In this document: positions 24,880 to 34,163 of the stretch, piece by piece | Position numbering within the stretch: the first letter of the stretch is position 1 | How the letters are laid out: the number at the start of each line of letters is the position of its first letter | NCBI RefSeq assembly: GCF_000620465.1 | Contig: NZ_JIBE01000004.1 | Span: forward strand, 496,001-560,000 | Length of the DNA: 64,000 nt | Reading direction: 5' to 3' | DNA from: Ralstonia sp. UNC404CL21Col | Lineage (GTDB): Bacteria; Pseudomonadota; Gammaproteobacteria; Burkholderiales; Burkholderiaceae | The notes under the pieces: generated by a model | Seen by the model: the letters and a program-made list of their open reading frames with translations, nothing else | Databases searched by the model: none | Told to the model about the DNA's origin: nothing | Made by a program: the position numbers and the translations under genes

Positions 24880-26465
24880 GCAGCGCCTCCGGCGGTGGTG
24901 GACTGGGTGCTGGACTGGCTGGTGGGCACGTCGCCGCCGGCAATCACGTGGCACAGGTTGTCTTCCGTCACATCGGCGCCGGCCAGCTCGCCCACCTTCT
25001 TGCGATCGCGCAGGATCGCCAGCCGGTGGCTTACGCGCAGCACCTCCGGCAGCTCGCTGGAGATGAACAGGATCGCCATGCCCTTGCGGCACTGCGCGGT
25101 CACCAGGTCCATGATGTCGAGCTTGGCGGCGATGTCGATGCCGCGCGTCGGCTCATCCAGGATCAGCATGGCGGGATCGGTCGCCAGCCAGCGCGCGAGC
25201 ACGGCCTTCTGCTGGTTGCCGCCCGAGAGCTGGCCGATGGGCTTTTCAGCGTCGGGCGTCTTGATGCCGAGCTGGGCGATGTACTGGTCGGCAATCTCAC
25301 GCTGGCGCTTCTTGGGCAGATAGCGGAACAGGCCGCGCTTGGCCTGCAGCGCGAGGATGATGTTCTCGCGAATCGACAGCTCGGCAATGATGCCTTCGGT
25401 CTTGCGGTCTTCCGGGCAAAAGCCGATGCCCTGCCGGATGGCGTCACGCGGCGAGCTGAACTGGTGCGACCGGCCCTGCACGTTGATCGAGCCTGCATCG
25501 TTGCGGTCTACGCCGAACAGCAGGCGCGCGGTCTCGGTGCGGCCCGAACCCAGCAGGCCGCCCAGGCCCAACACCTGCCCGGGGCGGACGTCCAGATCGA
25601 GCGGCTGCACCACGCCACGGCGGCCCATGCCGCGTGCGCTCAGGAATGCTGGCGCCGTGTCGTCCACGGGCGGCACTTCGGTGCGCTCGAAGCGGCTCGC
25701 GTCGATGTCGCGCCCGACCATCTTGTTGATCAGTTGCAGTTGCGGCAGATCGCGCGCGGCGTATTCGCCTTCCAGCCGGCCGTTGCGCAGCACGGTAATG
25801 CGGTCGGCAATCGCGTACGTTTGCTCCAGAAAATGCGTGACGAACAGCACGGCCATGCCACGCGCCTTGAGTGTGCAGATGGCGGTAAACAGGCGCGCGA
25901 CTTCGTCATCGTCCAGGCTGGAGGTGGGCTCGTCCAGGATCAGGATGCGAGCTTCGGTGGAAAGCGCGCGCGCAATCGCCACCATCTGCTGGATGGCCAC
26001 CGGATACAGCGACAGCGGCAGCGTAACGTCGATGTGGATGTTCAGATCAGCAAGCAACGCCTGCGCCGCCCGGTTGGTGGCCCGCCAGTCGATGCTGCCC
26101 AGCCGCATGGGAAAGCGGCCGATGTGGATGTTCTCCGCCACGGTCAGGTTCGGGCAGAGATTGACCTCCTGATACACCGTGCTGATACCGAGCTTTTGCG
26201 CCTCCAGCGGCGAGCCCGGCGCGATGGGCTGACCGCCGAGCAGGATCTCGCCCGCATCCGGCGCTTCAACGCCGGTCAGCACCTTGATGAGCGTCGACTT
26301 GCCGGCACCGTTCTGCCCCATCAGGGCATGGACTTCTCCCGGAAACAAGCGGAAATCCACCCCGGCCAGCGCCTGCACGCCGGGAAAGTTCTTGCAGATG
26401 CCGCGCATGTGCAGCAGCGCGCCGCGTGCATCTGTCGCGGCGGGTTGATCAACGTGATCGGACAT
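24876..26465 (-). CDS. ytfR: Sugar ABC transporter ATPase, YtfR-like, with two nucleotide-binding domains
   Basis: The 529-aa product has two tandem ABC domains. The first has a complete Walker A (GQNGAGKST), signature region and LILDEPTSSLD. The second has the degenerate Walker A GLLGSGRTET, with [15 protein letters not shown] and [12 protein letters not shown]. This is the XylG/RbsA/YtfR arrangement. I start at MSDHVDQP because the upstream Met codons precede unstructured residues; 26489 is an alternative. It sits between ytfQ and ytfT. Confidence 0.9.
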   Translation of the reverse strand: MSDHVDQPAATDARGALLHMRGICKNFPGVQALAGVDFRLFPGEVHALMGQNGAGKSTLIKVLTGVEAPDAGEILLGGQPIAPGSPLEAQKLGISTVYQEVNLCPNLTVAENIHIGRFPMRLGSIDWRATNRAAQALLADLNIHIDVTLPLSLYPVAIQQMVAIARALSTEARILILDEPTSSLDDDEVARLFTAICTLKARGMAVLFVTHFLEQTYAIADRITVLRNGRLEGEYAARDLPQLQLINKMVGRDIDASRFERTEVPPVDDTAPAFLSARGMGRRGVVQPLDLDVRPGQVLGLGGLLGSGRTETARLLFGVDRNDAGSINVQGRSHQFSSPRDAIRQGIGFCPEDRKTEGIIAELSIRENIILALQAKRGLFRYLPKKRQREIADQYIAQLGIKTPDAEKPIGQLSGGNQQKAVLARWLATDPAMLILDEPTRGIDIAAKLDIMDLVTAQCRKGMAILFISSELPEVLRVSHRLAILRDRKKVGELAGADVTEDNLCHVIAGGDVPTSQSSTQSTTAGGAA

Positions 26466-26564
26466 GGCTGTGGCCTGTTGAGGGTGCATACCGGCAAGGC
26501 GAGTCACCGTCACCCGCCCTGCCTGCATTCCCCGATTCAGCAAAGGGCTTGCGAATGGCCCCCC

Positions 26565-27551
26565 TCAGTACTTGCGGTTCGGGAACTCCTTGGCCGCCAC
26601 TTCCATCGGGAAGATGCCTTCCTTGGTGACGATGCGCTTGGGCACGGTCTTGCCTGCCAGCACGTCGCGCGCGGTTTCCATCAGCTGCGGCCCGAGCAGC
26701 GGGCTGCATTCCACCGTGACGTTCAGCTTGCCGGCCATCATGGCTTCAAACGCGCCCTTCACGCCGTCGATCGAGATGATGACGATGTCCTTGCCCGGCT
26801 TGAGCCCCGCCTCTTCAATGGCCTGGATGGCGCCGATCGCCATGTCATCGTTGTGCGCGTACAGCACGTTGATCTTCTTGCCCTCGGCCTTCAGGAAGGC
26901 CTCCATCACTTCCTTGCCCTTGGCGCGGGTGAAGTCGCCGGTTTGCGAGCGGATGATCTTGTAGTGCGGGTCGGCCTTGATGATCTCTTCAAAGCCGCGC
27001 TTGCGGTCGATGGCGGGTGCGGAGCCGACCGTGCCTTGCAGCTCGACGATGTTCACGTCGCCCTTGGGCTTGACGTTCTCAAGCAGCCAGCGGCCCGCCT
27101 TGCGGCCTTCCTCGACGAAGTCCGAGCCGATGAACGTGGTGTAGAGCGAGGTGTCTTTGCTGTCGATGCCGCGGTCGGTCAGGATGACCGGGATCTTGGC
27201 GGCCTTGGCTTCTTGCAGCACGGTGTCCCAGCCGGATTCCACCACCGGCGAGAACGCAATCACATCGACCTTCTGCGCGATGTACGAGCGGATCGCCTTG
27301 ATCTGGTTTTCCTGCTTCTGCTGCGCGTCGGAAAACTTCAGGTTCACGCCCTGCGCCTTGGCCGTCGATTTGATGGACTCCGAATTGGCGGTGCGCCATT
27401 CGCTCTCGGCACCCACCTGGGCGAAACCCATGGTGAACGACTTGTCGGCCGCGTGAGCCGCTGTCGTCAAGCCCGTGGCCAGCAGCACGCCGGCCGTGGC
27501 CAGGAAGGTCAATACGGTCCGTCTGGCGCACGCAGCGCTCGTTTTTTGCAT
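26565..27551 (-). CDS. ytfQ: Periplasmic sugar-binding protein, YtfQ-like
   Basis: The 328-aa product has a signal peptide ending near TTAAHAADKSF. It follows E. coli YtfQ closely: GFAQVGAESEWRTANSESIK, QQKQENQIKAIRSYIAQ, NIVELQGTVGSAPAIDRKRG and YAHNDDMAIGAIQAIEEAGL. It captures a sugar, galactofuranose in E. coli, for the YtfR/T-YjfF importer. It is the first gene of the operon, with GGAG upstream of the ATG. The 278-bp region before it carries two palindromes at 27734-27755. Confidence 0.9.
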   Translation of the reverse strand: MQKTSAACARRTVLTFLATAGVLLATGLTTAAHAADKSFTMGFAQVGAESEWRTANSESIKSTAKAQGVNLKFSDAQQKQENQIKAIRSYIAQKVDVIAFSPVVESGWDTVLQEAKAAKIPVILTDRGIDSKDTSLYTTFIGSDFVEEGRKAGRWLLENVKPKGDVNIVELQGTVGSAPAIDRKRGFEEIIKADPHYKIIRSQTGDFTRAKGKEVMEAFLKAEGKKINVLYAHNDDMAIGAIQAIEEAGLKPGKDIVIISIDGVKGAFEAMMAGKLNVTVECSPLLGPQLMETARDVLAGKTVPKRIVTKEGIFPMEVAAKEFPNRKY

Positions 27552-27733
27552 CGTTTGTCTCCGTTATGGTGGAACGCAGCCGGTGACTACCCCCGGGGCT
27601 GCGCACGTCGTCTTTGCAACGCGATACACGAGTCGAATCCGGCATGCGGCGCGCATCTTGCCGTGCCGGTGATTCGTGCTGAGCCATGGTATGGACAGCG
27701 AGACATGACCGTCTAATGCTTTTTTGGGGCCTT

Positions 27734-27755
27734 ACCGATATCGGTTTTGATATCA
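27734..27755. promoter_or_regulatory. Twin palindromes upstream of the ytfQ operon
   Basis: ACCGATATCGGT (27734-27745) and TGATATCA (27748-27755) are perfect palindromes two bases apart. They lie about 185 bp upstream of ytfQ in an AT-richer stretch and downstream of the convergent-facing AraC gene end, so they most likely serve ytfQ. GATATC occurs in both. The cognate regulator is not identified. Confidence 0.45.
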
Positions 27756-27829
27756 GACGGTGCGTTTGCGCATCGTGCGGCGCACCAAAATCGCGCGCGC
27801 AGGTGAAGGGGCGACGCAGGGGCGGCAGA

Positions 27830-28765
27830 TCAGCCCGATTCGGCCAGCGATGCCGCCACGTGCGAGAAGGCCACGCGCTGGCGCCGGAAGTCATTGGGCG
27901 ACAGGCCCTGCCGGCGGCGGAAGACCACCGCAAAGTGGCTCGCGCTTTCGAAGCCCACCGCGGTTGCGATCTCCAGGATGGACATGCGCGTCTCGGTCAG
28001 CAGACGGCTGGCAAGCTGCAGGCGGCGCTCGGTCACGTACTGATGCGGCGTGCGGCCGCTGGCCTCTTTGAAGCTGCGCGCGAAGTGATGCACGCTCAGG
28101 TCGGCAATCTCGGCCATGTCGCGCACGCTGATGGGCTGCGTCACGTTCGCTTCCACAAAGTCGATCACGCGGCGCAGGACATGCGCGGGCAACGACGCGC
28201 GCGTGGCGATCTCCTTGTTGCGCTGGGCGCTGTCGCGCGCCTCTTCCAGATGCGTGCAGGCGCGCACGATGATGCGCATGGCGCCGCCCATCACCGTGTC
28301 GTTCATCCACGCGCGGTCTGGCCTGGAAGACGACAGGCTGCAGAAGACGATCCAGGTTGAGCGCGGTGTCATCTGATGGCGCAATGGCGCGCCCCACACG
28401 ATGCCGCTGTGCAGGTTGAAGCGCGCCAGATCGGCAAGGAAGGTTTCGACGCGGGGGTCGCCCGGGCTGTTGCCGACGCGCTCTCGCAGGTAGGGCATGT
28501 CCCACGCCAGAGGCAGGCCGCAGTCGCCCTGCAGTGCGATGCGCGGGTCGATCTCGAAATGGCGCTGCTCCAGATAGCGCTCTTCCCAGCCGGCGGGGGA
28601 ATGGGTGTTGTAGAGCACGCGTTGCTCGCCTCGCTGCTTGCCCGCCTCGCCGATGTATTCCATCAGGCCAAACGAGAGCCACTCGAAGCCGACGTCATGC
28701 ATGGCTTGCCGCAACGTGTCAGCAAAGCCGGCAGAAAAATCTTGCAGGCGCGTGCCCTGGTCCAT
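27830..28765 (-). CDS. Regulator with LuxR-type autoinducer-binding-like domain and AraC HTH
   Basis: The 311-aa product has an N-terminal part (residues about 8-195) resembling the LuxR autoinducer-binding domain: WEERYLEQRHFEIDPRIAL followed by LPLAWD keeps the spaced Trp, Tyr, Asp-Pro and Trp of that fold, then RVETFLADLARFNLHSGIVW. The C-terminus is an AraC double HTH: ISVRDMAEIADLSVHHFARS and ILEIATAVGFESASHFAVVF. LuxR-type domains normally end in a GerE HTH, so this pairing is unusual. I start at MDQGTRLQ. It lies downstream of ytfQ's promoter and may regulate that operon or the divergent GntR gene. Confidence 0.75.
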   Translation of the reverse strand: MDQGTRLQDFSAGFADTLRQAMHDVGFEWLSFGLMEYIGEAGKQRGEQRVLYNTHSPAGWEERYLEQRHFEIDPRIALQGDCGLPLAWDMPYLRERVGNSPGDPRVETFLADLARFNLHSGIVWGAPLRHQMTPRSTWIVFCSLSSSRPDRAWMNDTVMGGAMRIIVRACTHLEEARDSAQRNKEIATRASLPAHVLRRVIDFVEANVTQPISVRDMAEIADLSVHHFARSFKEASGRTPHQYVTERRLQLASRLLTETRMSILEIATAVGFESASHFAVVFRRRQGLSPNDFRRQRVAFSHVAASLAESG

Positions 28766-28982
28766 CACCCGTATCCGTTGTTTTCGTGCGCCGTCTGAAG
28801 TGCGGCGCTCCATGCGTCCGGTGCCGGCCCGCGTGTGCGGTGCGCGGCGGCTCAAAACACTCTCGTCACTATAGCTGCGGCGCACGTCAGAAACCGAGCA
28901 TGCATATCGAAAAAGCTTCGTTCCGCTGCATACGTCTGCTTTTTACACTGGGCGCACTTGTTATGACGAGTTGCGCCCATCG

Positions 28983-29768
28983 ATGACCACCTCTAATTTG
29001 CACCGCCAACCTGCCCCGCCGCTCTATGAGCGCATCAAGGGCACGCTGCGCGAGGGCATTCTCAGCGGCCACTACGCGCCGGCCTCGCTGCTGCCTTCGG
29101 AGGCGGCGCTGGGCGAGCAGTTCAACGCCAGCCGCATCACCGTGCGCCAGGCACTGGCCGATCTGCAGAACGAAGGGCTGATCTTCCGCCGCCACGGAAA
29201 AGGCACGTTTGTGAGCCAGCCAAAGGCCTTTCAGAACGTGACGGCACTGCAAGGCTTTGCCGAGGCGATGTCGGCACAAGGCCACGCGATTCGCAATCGC
29301 GTGCTGACGCTGCGGACCGTCCCGGCGCCGACCGACGTGGCACAGGCGCTGCAGTTGGCGCCCGGCACGGCCGTCGTGGAGTTGCATCGCGTGCGCTTGC
29401 TGGACCAGTTCCCGGTGTCGCTCGAGGTGACGTGGCTGCCGGAAGCACTGGGCAGCGTCGTCGCCCGGGCGGACCTCGTCACGCGCGATGTGTTTCTCGT
29501 GTTGGAACAGGACGCGGGTGTGGCGCTGGGCCACGCGACGTTGGCCATCGATGCGGCATTGGCCGATCACGCGACAGCCACCGCGCTCGACACGGGCGCA
29601 GGCGCGGCACTGCTGCGCGTGGAGCGCCTGACGCACGACGCACAGGGCGCGCCCATCGACTTCGAACGGCTCTATTTTCGCGGCGACGCCTTCCAGTACC
29701 GGCTCCGGCTGGATCGGCAGGTGGCGGCGCATGCGCAATCCATCCTTCCTTTGCAAGGCACCGTATGA
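28983..29768 (+). CDS. GntR/HutC-family regulator (UTRA domain)
   Basis: The 261-aa product has an N-terminal GntR winged helix (LPSEAALGEQFNASRITVRQ, GKGTFVSQPK) and a UTRA ligand domain (FAEAMSAQGHAIRNRVLTL). It is the first gene of a same-strand cluster, and ends with an ATGA overlap with the flavoprotein gene, so it is co-translated with what it probably regulates. The start is MTTSNLHR (28983). The ligand is unknown. Confidence 0.88.
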   Translation: MTTSNLHRQPAPPLYERIKGTLREGILSGHYAPASLLPSEAALGEQFNASRITVRQALADLQNEGLIFRRHGKGTFVSQPKAFQNVTALQGFAEAMSAQGHAIRNRVLTLRTVPAPTDVAQALQLAPGTAVVELHRVRLLDQFPVSLEVTWLPEALGSVVARADLVTRDVFLVLEQDAGVALGHATLAIDAALADHATATALDTGAGAALLRVERLTHDAQGAPIDFERLYFRGDAFQYRLRLDRQVAAHAQSILPLQGTV

Positions 29769-31489
29769 ATACGCTGGAACTGGAGTACGACCTCGTCGTC
29801 GTGGGCGGCGGCACGGCCGGCCCGATGGCGGCCATCAAGGCAAAAGAACGCAACCCCGCGCTGCGTGTGCTGCTGATCGACAAAGCGCATGTGAAGCGCA
29901 GCGGCGCGATCTCCATGGGCATGGACGGGCTGAACAACGCCGTCATTCCCGGGCATGCCACGCCGGAGCAATACACGGGCGAGATCACGCTGGCCAACGA
30001 TGGCATCGTCGATCAATCGGGCGTATATGCCTATGCGCAGCACAGCTTCGCTACCATCGAGCAGCTTGACCGCTGGGGCGTGAAGTTCGAGAAGGACGAA
30101 ACCGGCGACTACGCCGTCAAGAAGGTCCATCACATGGGCAGCTACGTGCTGCCGATGCCAGAGGGGCACGACATCAAGAAGGTGCTGTATCGGCAGCTCA
30201 AGCGTGCGCGGGTGGAGATCACGAACCGCATCGTCGTCACGCGCGTGCTGACGGATGCCGATGGGGCCGCCTGCGGCGTGCTCGGCTTCGATTGCCGCAC
30301 GGCGGATTTTCTCGTGGTGCGCGCAAAGGCCGTGGTGCTGAGCTGCGGCGCCGCCGGGCGGCTTGGCCTGCCGGCTTCCGGCTACCTGATGGGCACGTAC
30401 GAAAACCCCACCAACGCGGGCGATGGCTACGCGATGGCGTATCACGCAGGCGCGGAGCTTTCCAACCTGGAATGCTTCCAGATCAACCCGCTCATCAAGG
30501 ACTACAACGGCCCCGCCTGTGCGTATGTGACCGGCCCGCTGGGCGGCTACACCGCCAACGCGCGCGGCGAGCGCTTCATCCAGTGCGACTACTGGAGCGG
30601 CCAGATGATGTGGGAGTTCTACCAAGAGCTGCAAGGCGGCAAGGGGCCGGTGTTTCTCAAGCTCGACCACTTGGCCGAAGAAACCATCCAGACCATCGAG
30701 ACCATCCTGCACACCAACGAGCGCCCGAGCCGCGGCCGCTTCCACGCGGGGCGCGGCACCGACTACCGCACGCAGATGGTGGAGATGCACATCTCGGAAA
30801 TCGGCTTCTGCAGCGGGCACAGCGCGTCTGGCGTGTATGTGAATGCGCGCGCGGAAACCACCGTGCCGGGCCTTTACGCAGCGGGCGACATGGCCGCCGT
30901 GCCGCACAACTACATGCTCGGCGCATTCACGTACGGCTGGTTTGCGGGGCAGAACGCGGCGGACTACATCGCCGGCCGGCAAGGCGACGCCCGCGTCAAC
31001 GACGCGCAGATCGAACGCGAGCGCACGCGCATCTTTGCGCCGCTGCAACGCGACCACGGCCTCGCGCCCGCGCAGGTGGAATACAAGCTGCGCCGCATGG
31101 TGAACGATTACCTGCAGCCGCCCAAGGTCACGCGCAAGATGGAAATCGGCCTGCGGCGCTTCGACGAGATTGCCGAAGACATCACCCACCTGCACGCACG
31201 CAATCCGCATGAGCTGATGCGCGCGATGGAAGTCAGCTTCATCCGCGATTGCGCAGAGATGGCCGCGCGCGCCTCGCTCTTCCGCACCGAAAGCCGCTGG
31301 GGCCTGTACCACCATCGCGTGGACTACCCCGAACGCGACGACGCCAATTGGTTCTGCCACACACGCTTGTACAAGGACGCACACGGCGCCATGGCAAGCC
31401 GCAAGCAGGCCGTCGAGCCGTACGTCATCCCTGTCGATGTGCTCGGCACCGATTCCTACGCGCACATGCGCATTCCGAAGGCTGCATGA
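29765..31489 (+). CDS. AprA/SdhA-like FAD-dependent oxidoreductase
   Basis: The 574-aa flavoprotein begins EYDLVVVGGGTAGPMAAIKA, a dinucleotide-binding motif. It has GGYTANARGERFIQCDYWSG and PGLYAAGDMAAVPHNYMLG typical of the succinate dehydrogenase/fumarate reductase/APS-reductase alpha group. Substrate residues for succinate are not obvious. The next gene encodes an AprB-like ferredoxin, so the two probably form an electron-transfer pair. The combination with SsuA-like genes recalls AsfA/AsfB of arylsulfonate desulfonation in pseudomonads, as I remember them; the reaction here is not established. Confidence 0.8.
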   Translation: MNTLELEYDLVVVGGGTAGPMAAIKAKERNPALRVLLIDKAHVKRSGAISMGMDGLNNAVIPGHATPEQYTGEITLANDGIVDQSGVYAYAQHSFATIEQLDRWGVKFEKDETGDYAVKKVHHMGSYVLPMPEGHDIKKVLYRQLKRARVEITNRIVVTRVLTDADGAACGVLGFDCRTADFLVVRAKAVVLSCGAAGRLGLPASGYLMGTYENPTNAGDGYAMAYHAGAELSNLECFQINPLIKDYNGPACAYVTGPLGGYTANARGERFIQCDYWSGQMMWEFYQELQGGKGPVFLKLDHLAEETIQTIETILHTNERPSRGRFHAGRGTDYRTQMVEMHISEIGFCSGHSASGVYVNARAETTVPGLYAAGDMAAVPHNYMLGAFTYGWFAGQNAADYIAGRQGDARVNDAQIERERTRIFAPLQRDHGLAPAQVEYKLRRMVNDYLQPPKVTRKMEIGLRRFDEIAEDITHLHARNPHELMRAMEVSFIRDCAEMAARASLFRTESRWGLYHHRVDYPERDDANWFCHTRLYKDAHGAMASRKQAVEPYVIPVDVLGTDSYAHMRIPKAA

Positions 31490-31758
31490 CCATGCAACAG
31501 ACGACCGTTCAATTCACCCACACGCCGCACGACATCACCTCGCGCAGCAGCGCGCCCGTAACCATCGACGAAGCCAAGTGCATTGCCGACAAGGGCTGCA
31601 CCGTGTGCGTCGATGTCTGCCCGCTCGACCTGCTCGCCATCGACCTGACCAAAGGCAAGGCTTTCATGCAATTCGACGAATGCTGGTACTGCATGCCGTG
31701 CGAGCAGGATTGCCCGACCGGCGCGGTGAAGGTCGACATCCCGTATCTGCTGCGCTGA
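31486..31758 (+). CDS. Two-cluster [4Fe-4S] ferredoxin, AprB-like
   Basis: The 90-aa product has two cysteine sets: CIADKGCTVCVDVCP and CWYCMPCEQDCP. These give two [4Fe-4S] clusters, with spacing like AprB rather than a standard bacterial ferredoxin. ATGA overlap with the flavoprotein gene shows co-translation and fits a 1:1 complex passing electrons to or from FAD. Confidence 0.85.
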   Translation: MTMQQTTVQFTHTPHDITSRSSAPVTIDEAKCIADKGCTVCVDVCPLDLLAIDLTKGKAFMQFDECWYCMPCEQDCPTGAVKVDIPYLLR

Positions 31759-31765
31759 GGCCGCG

Positions 31766-32725
31766 ATGACGACAACCCTCCTGGCGCGCCTGCACGACGC
31801 CGACGCCGCCACCCGCCGCGTCGCCCTCCTCCAGCTTGCCGATGCGGAAGACGCCGACGCGCTGCCCGATGTGATTGCGCTGCTAGCGCAGGACCCGGCG
31901 CCGGAAGTCCGGCTCGAAGCCGCGCGCATCCTGGCGACCTGGGAACAGCCGGACACCGTGGCCGCCCTTGCCCGTGCGCTGGAAGACGTGGATGGCACCG
32001 TGCGTGACGCAGCGGCAATCGGCCTGGCGGATTTGAAATCGCCCGACTCGGCGCCCGCGCTGTTGCCTTACGTCGACCATGCCAGCGCCTTTGTGCGCGC
32101 CGCCGCGTTGCGTGGGCTGCGTGAGCTGCGCGTGCCCGAGAGCGAAGCGCCCGCGCTGCACGCGCTGCAAGACGCTGACGCCGCGGTGCGCCGCGAAGCC
32201 GTTGCGGTGCTCGGCTGGCGCAAGCATGTGGGCGCATTGCCTGCGCTGGCGGAACGCGCACGTCATGACGCAGATGTCGACGTGCGCCGTGCCGCAGTCG
32301 GCGCCCTCGGCCTCGCCACCGATGCCGCCGTGCTGCCCGCGTTGCTCGCTGCGCTGCGCGACACCGCCTGGCGCGTGCGCGAGGAGAGCGCCAGCACGCT
32401 CGGCAAGCTGCGGGCACTCGCTCCCGACTCGCACGTCACGCAAGCGTTGGTCGAGGCGCTGGCCGATGCGTATTGGCAAGTCCGCCTGCAGGCTGCACGC
32501 GCGCTCGGCCGGTGGCGTGCTGCGCATGCCGTCGATACGGTCGCCGCGTTGCTCACGCACCCGATCAGCAATCTGCGCAAGGAAGCCGCGCTCGCCTTGG
32601 GCGAAATCGGCGAAGCCGCTGCCCTGCCCGCCCTGCGCAGCGCAGAAACCGATGGCGACCCGGAAGTCGTCAAGGCGGTGCGGATTGCGCTGGCACAAAT
32701 CGAGAGCGCCCGTGCAGCCCCCTGA
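31766..32725 (+). CDS. HEAT-repeat (PBS-lyase-like) protein
   Basis: The 319-aa product is built of about ten Ala-rich helical repeats of roughly 31 residues, such as DPAPEVRLEAARILATWEQP, DTAWRVREESASTLGKLRAL and HPISNLRKEAALALGEIGEA. PBS-lyase HEAT proteins act as scaffolds or in cofactor-protein assembly. Lying 7 bp after the ferredoxin gene, it probably helps to assemble or tether the flavoprotein-ferredoxin complex; that role is inferred. Confidence 0.85.
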   Translation: MTTTLLARLHDADAATRRVALLQLADAEDADALPDVIALLAQDPAPEVRLEAARILATWEQPDTVAALARALEDVDGTVRDAAAIGLADLKSPDSAPALLPYVDHASAFVRAAALRGLRELRVPESEAPALHALQDADAAVRREAVAVLGWRKHVGALPALAERARHDADVDVRRAAVGALGLATDAAVLPALLAALRDTAWRVREESASTLGKLRALAPDSHVTQALVEALADAYWQVRLQAARALGRWRAAHAVDTVAALLTHPISNLRKEAALALGEIGEAAALPALRSAETDGDPEVVKAVRIALAQIESARAAP

Positions 32726-33002
32726 GCGCATCGACAACAACGTCGCACAAGGCCGGCTGCGGCTGCACTGGGCAGACGCCGTGGTCGCGCTCGACCACGC
32801 GGCATTGCGCAAGGCGTGCCGTTGTGCGGAGTGCCAGTTCAAGCGCCATCACGGCACGCCGATCCACGTGCCGGCAGCCGTGCGCGTCACCACCATCGCG
32901 CCCGCGGGTTACGGCGTGCAATTGGTGTTCAGTGATGGACATGCGCGTGGCATCTATCCGTGGGCCTACCTGGCTGAACTGGCTGCCATAGCAACAGGCT
33001 GA
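32712..33002 (+). CDS. DUF971 protein
   Basis: The 96-aa product has the DUF971 (gamma-butyrobetaine hydroxylase N-terminal-like) pattern: LRKACRCAECQF with three cysteines, then VQLVFSDGHARGIYPWAYL. The GTG start lies inside the end of the HEAT gene (14-bp overlap). DUF971 proteins are linked with Fe-S cluster or cofactor handling, which suits a neighbour of an Fe-S enzyme. Confidence 0.85.
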   Translation: MQPPERIDNNVAQGRLRLHWADAVVALDHAALRKACRCAECQFKRHHGTPIHVPAAVRVTTIAPAGYGVQLVFSDGHARGIYPWAYLAELAAIATG

Positions 33003-33098
33003 CGCAGCCGCGTCTATGCACATGCAATCTTGTTCGTTCCTTCGCGCGTGCGCGGTCCGTAGCATCGACCGCACAACACCTGACTCGCTGGAGGAATC

Positions 33099-34091
33099 AT
33101 GCAAACCCAATCGCCCCATACCGCCACATCGGCTGGCCGACGACGCTGGCTTGCCGCGCTGCTGGGCGCCGGCCTCGCCCTGAGCGCAGGCCTCACCCAA
33201 GCCGCAGATCCGGCCGGCACGGTGCGCGTCGGCTTTCAGAAAGCCGGACTGCTGGCAGTCCTGAAAGCGCAAGGCGCGCTCGACAAACCGCTGGCCGAGC
33301 TTGGCTACAAGGTGGAATGGAAGGAATTCCCCGCCGGGCCCCAACTGCTGGAAGCACTCAACACCGGCAGCATTGACTTCGGCTACACCGGCGCGCCGCC
33401 GGCCGTATTTGCGCAGGCTGCAGGCGCGCGCCTTGTCTATGTGGGGGCCGAGCCGGGCGGCAAGACCAACGAGGCGCTCTTCGTGCTGGACAGCTCACCT
33501 GCGCACAGCGTGGCGGACCTGAAAGGCAAGCGCATCGCGTTGCAGAAGGGCTCCAGCTCGAACTACCTGCTGGTGCAACTGCTTCGGCGCGCCAACCTCA
33601 CGGTGCAGGACATTCAGCCGATCTACCTGCCGCCGGCCGAGGCGCGGGCCGCCTTCGAGAGCGGCGCGGTCGATGCGTGGGTCGTGTGGGATCCGTATTA
33701 CGCGCTGGCACAGAAGGCGTTGAAGACGCGCACGCTGGGCGATTTCAGCGAGCTGCCGGTATTCAACTTCTACGAAGCGACGCCGGAATTCGTGAAGACG
33801 CACCCGCGCGCGGTCAACGCCATCCTGGCCCAGTTGCGCACGGCGGGGCTGTGGGTGAATCAGCATCCGCAGGAGACCGCCGCCCTGCTGGCGCCCAAGC
33901 TCGGCATCGAACAGCCCGTTGTCGAGACCTGGCTGCGCCGCGTGCCCTACGGCGTCACGCCGGTCACGCCGCAGATCGTGGCTTCGCAGCAGCAGATTGC
34001 AGACCTGTTCCTGCAGCAGAAGCTGATTCCGAAACCGGTGAACGTGCAAAGCGCTGTCTGGCAGGCGAGCTTCCCCGTCGCGGGGTTGTGA
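33099..34091 (+). CDS. SsuA-like sulfonate-type binding protein
   Basis: The 330-aa exported protein has a signal peptide ending near LTQAADPAG. TVRVGFQKAGLLAVLKAQGA, VEWKEFPAGPQLLEALNTGS and DFGYTGAPPAVFAQAAGARL match aliphatic-sulfonate or taurine binding proteins (SsuA/TauA). No permease or ATPase is adjacent, so it must use transporter parts encoded elsewhere, or another ABC. It lies 96 bp downstream of the DUF971 gene with GGAGG before the ATG. Confidence 0.88.
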   Translation: MQTQSPHTATSAGRRRWLAALLGAGLALSAGLTQAADPAGTVRVGFQKAGLLAVLKAQGALDKPLAELGYKVEWKEFPAGPQLLEALNTGSIDFGYTGAPPAVFAQAAGARLVYVGAEPGGKTNEALFVLDSSPAHSVADLKGKRIALQKGSSSNYLLVQLLRRANLTVQDIQPIYLPPAEARAAFESGAVDAWVVWDPYYALAQKALKTRTLGDFSELPVFNFYEATPEFVKTHPRAVNAILAQLRTAGLWVNQHPQETAALLAPKLGIEQPVVETWLRRVPYGVTPVTPQIVASQQQIADLFLQQKLIPKPVNVQSAVWQASFPVAGL

Positions 34092-34163
34092 CCGCATCTG
34101 CCGTGGGTTGTCGTTGTCATGCAGTGCTAAGGTGCGGCACCGACACGTAATCGGAGCCGCATC

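Noticed and set aside
24948-27716. 922-aa plus-strand frame across ytfR and ytfQ
   Set aside because: It is antisense to two clearly assigned genes and has Arg/His/Gln-rich composition typical of a shadow frame in GC-rich DNA.
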